A stretch of DNA of 23,885 nt. It comes from a virus. The notes beneath the pieces were generated by a model, which saw nothing but the letters and a program-made list of their open reading frames with translations, made no database searches and was not told the origin of the DNA. The stretch is from positions 1-23,885 of IMG/VR virus record IMGVR_UViG_3300044641_007819. The stretch is one strand, 5' to 3'. A program made the translations under genes and the position numbers. The first letter of the stretch is position 1; each line of letters begins with the position of its first letter. Shown in pieces: positions 21,411-23,885 of this stretch.

Positions 21411-21611
21411 ATGGCACTCATTAGGCCAGGTGATACCAGATGTAGATGGGATTACATCTACATCACCGATGAAGTTAAACTTCATGTGGCTGGTCTTGGC
21501 GAATTTACGATATCCGATTTTTTGGATATTGTAAGAGCGTACAAGGAAGACTTCCCTGCTGATATCAAAGACAGACTCAATAAAGAGCTGCGTCTTTTGA
21601 TCGACAGGTAA
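21411..21611 (+). CDS. Small protein of unknown function
   Basis: A 66-residue protein. The start at 21411 has AAAGGAGG five bases upstream; the ATG at 21408 would leave only 2 bases and is less likely. The sequence starts with a compact beta-like part (WDYIYITDEVKLHVAGLGEFTI), then helices (SDFLDIVRAYKEDF, IKDRLNKELRLLID). No Cys pattern, signal or DNA-binding motif is clear. It follows repeat copy A and lies upstream of copy B, so it probably has its own transcript. Confidence 0.65.
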   Translation: MALIRPGDTRCRWDYIYITDEVKLHVAGLGEFTISDFLDIVRAYKEDFPADIKDRLNKELRLLIDR

Positions 21612-21643
21612 GTCTTAGACCTGGGCATGTCTTAAAAAGGCCC

Positions 21644-21695
21644 AAATTAAACGCGGAAATAACGGTATCTTATATGATAGAAAGAATCTATCATA
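21644..21695 (+). promoter_or_regulatory. Promoter-like repeat, copy B, with 5' leader hairpin
   Basis: The 43-base repeat (21644-21686) is followed by an overlapping 9-bp stem: TATGATAGA (21673-21681), loop AAGAA, TCTATCATA (21687-21695). This is 28 bases ahead of the start at 21723, with AAAGGAG between. If the element is a promoter, the hairpin would be near the 5' end of the mRNA and could protect it. A second weak hairpin (TGGGC at 21622-21626 with GCCCA at 21640-21644) lies upstream and might end the preceding transcript. Confidence 0.6.
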
Positions 21696-21722
21696 ACCTA
21701 ACTTGACCAAAGGAGTCTCAAA

Positions 21723-22253
21723 ATGAAGAACGCAATTATTAACGCTATTGTCGCATTTATCGCATTTCTGGTTATTTCAGTTTTGTTTATTTCATGCGCT
21801 AACGCACAAACGTTAGAAGAACGAATGAAAGAAAATACAAGTAAGATAATCAAGCATCAGACTTGTAGTGAAACAGCTTTGTCTCGTGGTGTGTTTTATA
21901 GTGCCGGAACTGGCGCTGTAATTCTTGGTACAGCAGGTGCAATTGCAATTGCTACTAGCCCGATTACGGTGCCTGCTAGTGTTATTGCAGGTTCGGCGGC
22001 AATCTATGGTGTTTCAGGTGCATTTGTTGGTAGTACAGCATCTCTCGTAACGCGTATTTCCGATGATAATTTTTTCAATACTAACGTGTTGAAACAGAAT
22101 TGTCAAATTAAATATGCAAAAGAGAGTGTGTCTAAGTTTGGAGATGCGGTTTCAAATATGGCTGATGCTGTTGGAGACGCTGCCTCTAAAGCTGGAGATG
22201 TGGCAGCTAAGACTGCAGAAGAAATGAAATCACGTATTAAGAATTTCTTTTGA
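21723..22253 (+). CDS. Exported glycine/alanine-rich membrane-associated protein, unknown function
   Basis: A 176-residue protein. Residues 1-28 are a signal peptide, with likely cleavage after A-N-A (26-28); a lipobox-like I-S-C at 23-25 is an alternative. The mature part has Cys47 and Cys121 or thereabouts, able to form a disulfide. A glycine/alanine-rich hydrophobic region (about 58-110) has small residues in GxxxG-like spacing and could insert as two helices. The C-terminal 50 residues form an amphipathic helix with repeats such as GDAVSNMADAVGDAASKAGD. It has its own repeat-associated promoter candidate and AAAGGAG site. An exclusion or envelope-altering protein is possible; I recognise no family. 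Confidence 0.65.
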   Translation: MKNAIINAIVAFIAFLVISVLFISCANAQTLEERMKENTSKIIKHQTCSETALSRGVFYSAGTGAVILGTAGAIAIATSPITVPASVIAGSAAIYGVSGAFVGSTASLVTRISDDNFFNTNVLKQNCQIKYAKESVSKFGDAVSNMADAVGDAASKAGDVAAKTAEEMKSRIKNFF

Positions 22254-22263
22254 TATACTGACC

Positions 22264-22286
22264 TGAACAAGTCATTAAACTGTTCA
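22264..22286 (+). terminator. Weak inverted repeat followed by a T-rich run
   Basis: TGAACA (22264-22269) pairs with TGTTCA (22281-22286) around an 11-base loop. About 25 bases later comes TTTATTTTTTT (22303-22313). It could be a weak terminator for the exported-protein gene, but loop and spacing are poor. The 74-base gap otherwise holds only the AAAGGA site of the next gene. Confidence 0.3.
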
Positions 22287-22327
22287 TTATTCAACAATTG
22301 TCATTTATTTTTTTCAAAGGACTTAAA

Positions 22328-22699
22328 ATGAAACTTCCGCAATTGTATTGTTTTCTTGCGCAAACATATGAATTATACACGGGTCACGCAATCAAACTTG
22401 AAGAAATACAGGAAGCGATTGTTGAGTACCATAGTGGTAATAAGGATATTGCAGCAATGAACCTTGGAGCTTGTCCTCCTCTTGAATTCAAAGGCAGTAT
22501 TGATGAGGGATTTTATAGATCTCTTCTTAGGACCAACGAGCATGTTGTAGTGGAAAATGGATACGTAAAGTTTTATGTATCCAAAGAAGAACATGAAATG
22601 TATCAGGCTGTAGATAAGTTCTTAAAACTTGCCAATAGCTTTTATAGTACTTGGCTTACGCGCAGAAAGGCCAACTGGCCTGGATATGAGTATCAATAA
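22328..22699 (+). CDS. Protein of unknown function
   Basis: A 123-residue soluble protein. I start at the ATG at 22328, behind AAAGGA; the TTG at 22298 lies in the T-rich leader. The N-terminus is helical (QLYCFLAQTYELYTG, then IKLEEIQEAIVEYHSG), the middle has an F-K-G-S-I-D-E-G-F turn region, and the C-terminus is a helix (EHEMYQAVDKFLKLANSFYSTW) with W-L-T-R-R-K-A-N-W. No known motif is seen. It is the first of a closely spaced run that continues to 23368. Confidence 0.6.
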   Translation: MKLPQLYCFLAQTYELYTGHAIKLEEIQEAIVEYHSGNKDIAAMNLGACPPLEFKGSIDEGFYRSLLRTNEHVVVENGYVKFYVSKEEHEMYQAVDKFLKLANSFYSTWLTRRKANWPGYEYQ

Positions 22700-22710
22700 G
22701 GAGTTTATAA

Positions 22711-22929
22711 ATGAAATTTTTTAAAATTTTTGAAAAACCTTCGGCACTAATGTTAGCTCAACAAGATCTTGAGGAATGTAAGAGACAGTATTTGGTTGCA
22801 AAGAAAGCCGAAGAGCATTATCGGCACGTTGCAAAGTCTTATGCAAAATCTATTAATAGATTAGAGAATTATATTGGAGTTGGAAATGCAATTTTACATA
22901 GGCCATCCAGCCTACAAACACCCGAATAA
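22711..22929 (+). CDS. Small coiled-coil protein of unknown function
   Basis: A 72-residue protein with AAGGAG site. Residues about 14-55 form one long charged helix (LAQQDLEECKRQYLVAKKAEEH onward) with coiled-coil character. The last 25 residues are polar and overlap the next gene by 44 bases, in another frame. No signal peptide. Function unknown; it might be a partner of the neighbouring small proteins. Confidence 0.6.
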   Translation: MKFFKIFEKPSALMLAQQDLEECKRQYLVAKKAEEHYRHVAKSYAKSINRLENYIGVGNAILHRPSSLQTPE

Positions 22930-23104
22930 CTTTGAAATAGCTTCTAGTAAATCAGAAGCTATTAAAATGCTTCGGGAAAGGGGTGTTACGAGAGATGCTG
23001 CTCGTAACACTCTTAGAAGAGCAGGGAAAGGAGAACACTCTTTTTGTTCTCCTAACTTATCAGAAGATATTATTGAAGTAATTTTAAGAAAGGATCTTAA
23101 ATGA
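22886..23104 (+). CDS. Small basic protein of unknown function
   Basis: A 72-residue protein that starts inside the preceding gene. I pick the ATG at 22886, which has GGAG six bases upstream; a TTG at 22874 is the longer choice. The middle (S-E-A-I-K-M-L-R-E-R-G-V-T-R-D-A-A-R-N-T-L-R-R-A-G) has a helix-turn-helix-like spacing with a glycine/valine turn, so DNA binding is possible but not shown. It overlaps the next start (ATGA). Confidence 0.5.
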   Translation: MQFYIGHPAYKHPNNFEIASSKSEAIKMLRERGVTRDAARNTLRRAGKGEHSFCSPNLSEDIIEVILRKDLK

Positions 23105-23196
23105 AGAAATTTGGAATTTACACATTTCAAGTGCTGCTAGGGTCTTTCCTTATTGGTGGACCTGTTTTGTTTTATCTTCTTTTTATGTTGAAATAA
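23101..23196 (+). CDS. 31-residue single-helix membrane peptide
   Basis: This very short gene begins in the ATGA overlap, with AAAGGA seven bases upstream. The sequence is M-K-K-F-G-I-Y-T-F-Q and then a hydrophobic helix (VLLGSFLIGGPVLFYLLFML) ending in Lys: one membrane span with a positive N-terminus. Such peptides in phages can be lysis regulators, host-inhibitors or exclusion factors. Translation looks coupled to the gene before it and to the next, which begins two bases after its stop. Confidence 0.5.
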   Translation: MKKFGIYTFQVLLGSFLIGGPVLFYLLFMLK

Positions 23197-23197
23197 T

Positions 23198-23368
23198 ATG
23201 TACATGATTAAAATACCATATAATAAAAAGAATATTGAAAGCAAAAGTGTTATACCCAAAATGGTTAAGGTCAAATCTTTACGTGGACCAGTTACGGAAA
23301 TTTCTTATATTAGATGGCAAGAAATATCCCGTCAGTACCCTGGGATATTTACTATCGTACAACAATGA
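23198..23368 (+). CDS. Small basic protein of unknown function
   Basis: A 56-residue frame, one base after the membrane peptide's stop; ATGs at 23198 and 23204 are both possible, and neither has a strong ribosome binding site, so coupling is likely. The sequence is Lys-rich in the first 30 residues and ends with an aromatic, strand-like part (RWQEISRQYPGIFTIVQQ). There is no known motif. The gene may be real, given its tight placement, but support is modest. Confidence 0.4.
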   Translation: MYMIKIPYNKKNIESKSVIPKMVKVKSLRGPVTEISYIRWQEISRQYPGIFTIVQQ

Positions 23369-23392
23369 CAGCTTATAATAGGACTCTTTAAA

Positions 23393-23545
23393 ATGAAATC
23401 TTTAATTGTTATTATTTCTATTCTTATATCTGGTTGTACAACTACATATACCGGCGGTGTTGTAGATACTAGTAAAATAATTTACACCACTAATAAATAT
23501 GGTGAAATTCAATATCACAAACCTGCATTAAAAGTAATGCGCTAG
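23393..23545 (+). CDS. 50-residue lipoprotein
   Basis: A short protein with lipoprotein signal: M-K, hydrophobic SLIVIISILI, and a lipobox ending S-G-C at Cys15, followed by T-T-T-Y-T-G-G. The mature part is only 36 residues. It lies 24 bases after the previous gene, with AGGA nine bases before the ATG. Its 3' coding end carries GCATTA-AAAG-TAATGC, a 6-bp hairpin. It directly precedes a protein with N-terminal membrane helix and coiled coil, so the two could be an outer- and inner-membrane spanin pair, or an exclusion pair. Confidence 0.6.
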   Translation: MKSLIVIISILISGCTTTYTGGVVDTSKIIYTTNKYGEIQYHKPALKVMR

Positions 23546-23552
23546 AGTTAAC

Positions 23553-23578
23553 ATCTTATATGATAGCGCAAGCTATTA
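23553..23578 (+). promoter_or_regulatory. Promoter-like element, diverged copy C, with GCAA-tetraloop hairpin
   Basis: ATCTTATATGATA (23553-23565) matches copies A and B over 13 bases; the part upstream has diverged (TTAAC in place of the AACGG step). It overlaps a 7-bp stem, 23561-23567 with 23572-23578, closed by a GCAA (GNRA) tetraloop. The next start lies at 23601, with AAAGGAAC between. Chance occurrence of this 13-mer once more in 24 kb is about one in a thousand. Confidence 0.55.
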
Positions 23579-23600
23579 ATCTTACTTTAAAGGAACTTAA

Positions 23601-23885
23601 ATGAACTCGACTATTAAACTTATCTTCTCATTAATGCTCGGTACAATAGTCTCATTTGTATTTATTACACTTACAGTTGGAGGCTCAGTACATTTTTACA
23701 TCACTCAATTAGAGAAAAAGAGTGCGCACCACGTAAATCTTGCAGATGCCTTATATATTCGTATGGAAAGTATTATACAAAACAATACTATTACAATTAA
23801 AAACAAAGACGAGGTGATTAAGAATAAAGACGAAAAGATTGCAAGTCTTACAAAGGATCTTATTAGATTGGAAAGTCAACTCGAA
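23601..23885 (+). CDS. Membrane-anchored coiled-coil protein, 3' end outside the window (possible inner-membrane spanin)
   Basis: The frame starts with ATG after AAAGGA and is still open at the last base, giving 95 residues. Residues about 5-32 form one membrane helix (KLIFSLMLGTIVSFVFITL), after which the chain is charged and helical: LEKKSAHHVNL, then N-K-D-E-V-I-K-N-K-D-E-K-I and L-T-K-D-L-I-R-L-E-S-Q-L-E, a heptad-like coiled coil. N-in anchor plus periplasmic coiled coil is the layout of Rz-type i-spanins, and a small lipoprotein gene lies just upstream. It could also be a different anchored coiled-coil protein; the missing end would decide. Confidence 0.6.
   Translation, partial: MNSTIKLIFSLMLGTIVSFVFITLTVGGSVHFYITQLEKKSAHHVNLADALYIRMESIIQNNTITIKNKDEVIKNKDEKIASLTKDLIRLESQLE

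Overview
The window is a piece of a tailed-phage genome with a long, lambda-style (siphovirus) tail. Every gene I can support lies on the + strand. Genes are tightly packed, many with ATGA or TAATG stop/start overlaps, and the DNA is AT-rich. The host is very probably a Gram-negative bacterium: there are small lipoproteins with lipoboxes, a three-helix holin, a T4-type lysozyme without signal peptide, and a possible spanin. I cannot name the host or phage genus. The window opens inside one gene and closes inside another, so it is an internal fragment.

Head and neck (1-3469): the end of an unidentified gene, a coiled-coil scaffolding protein, the major capsid protein (with clearly different codon use), a DnaT-like head-tail adaptor, a putative stopper and a tail terminator. 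Tail tube and tail assembly (3469-10721): the major tail protein, then a 93-base spacer with a possible promoter, a small helical ORF, and a lambda G/GT-type chaperone pair joined by a -1 frameshift at an exact GGGAAAG slippery site. Next come an HK97-gp10-like protein, a hairpin terminator, and a 1776-residue tape measure protein. Tail tip (10724-18268): two tip/hub proteins, a 1934-residue J-like protein carrying an Ala/Ser/Asn shaft of 56-residue repeats, and a DUF4376-type accessory protein.

Modification and lysis (18271-21035): a GNAT-like protein, a GC-rich spacer predicted to fold as a multi-branched RNA, a GT-A-type glycosyltransferase, a small lipoprotein, a holin and an endolysin, closed by a strong terminator with a GAAA tetraloop.

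Accessory region (21054-23885): an HNH-like mini-protein and a run of short genes, several with signal peptides, lipoboxes or membrane helices. Three of these genes follow a repeated promoter-like element that contains TATCTTATATGATA or its core. Two of the copies share 43 bp with 3 mismatches, and two are followed at once by a 5' leader hairpin. The best leads for something undescribed are this repeated control element with its envelope-protein cluster, and the structured RNA in front of the glycosyltransferase gene.
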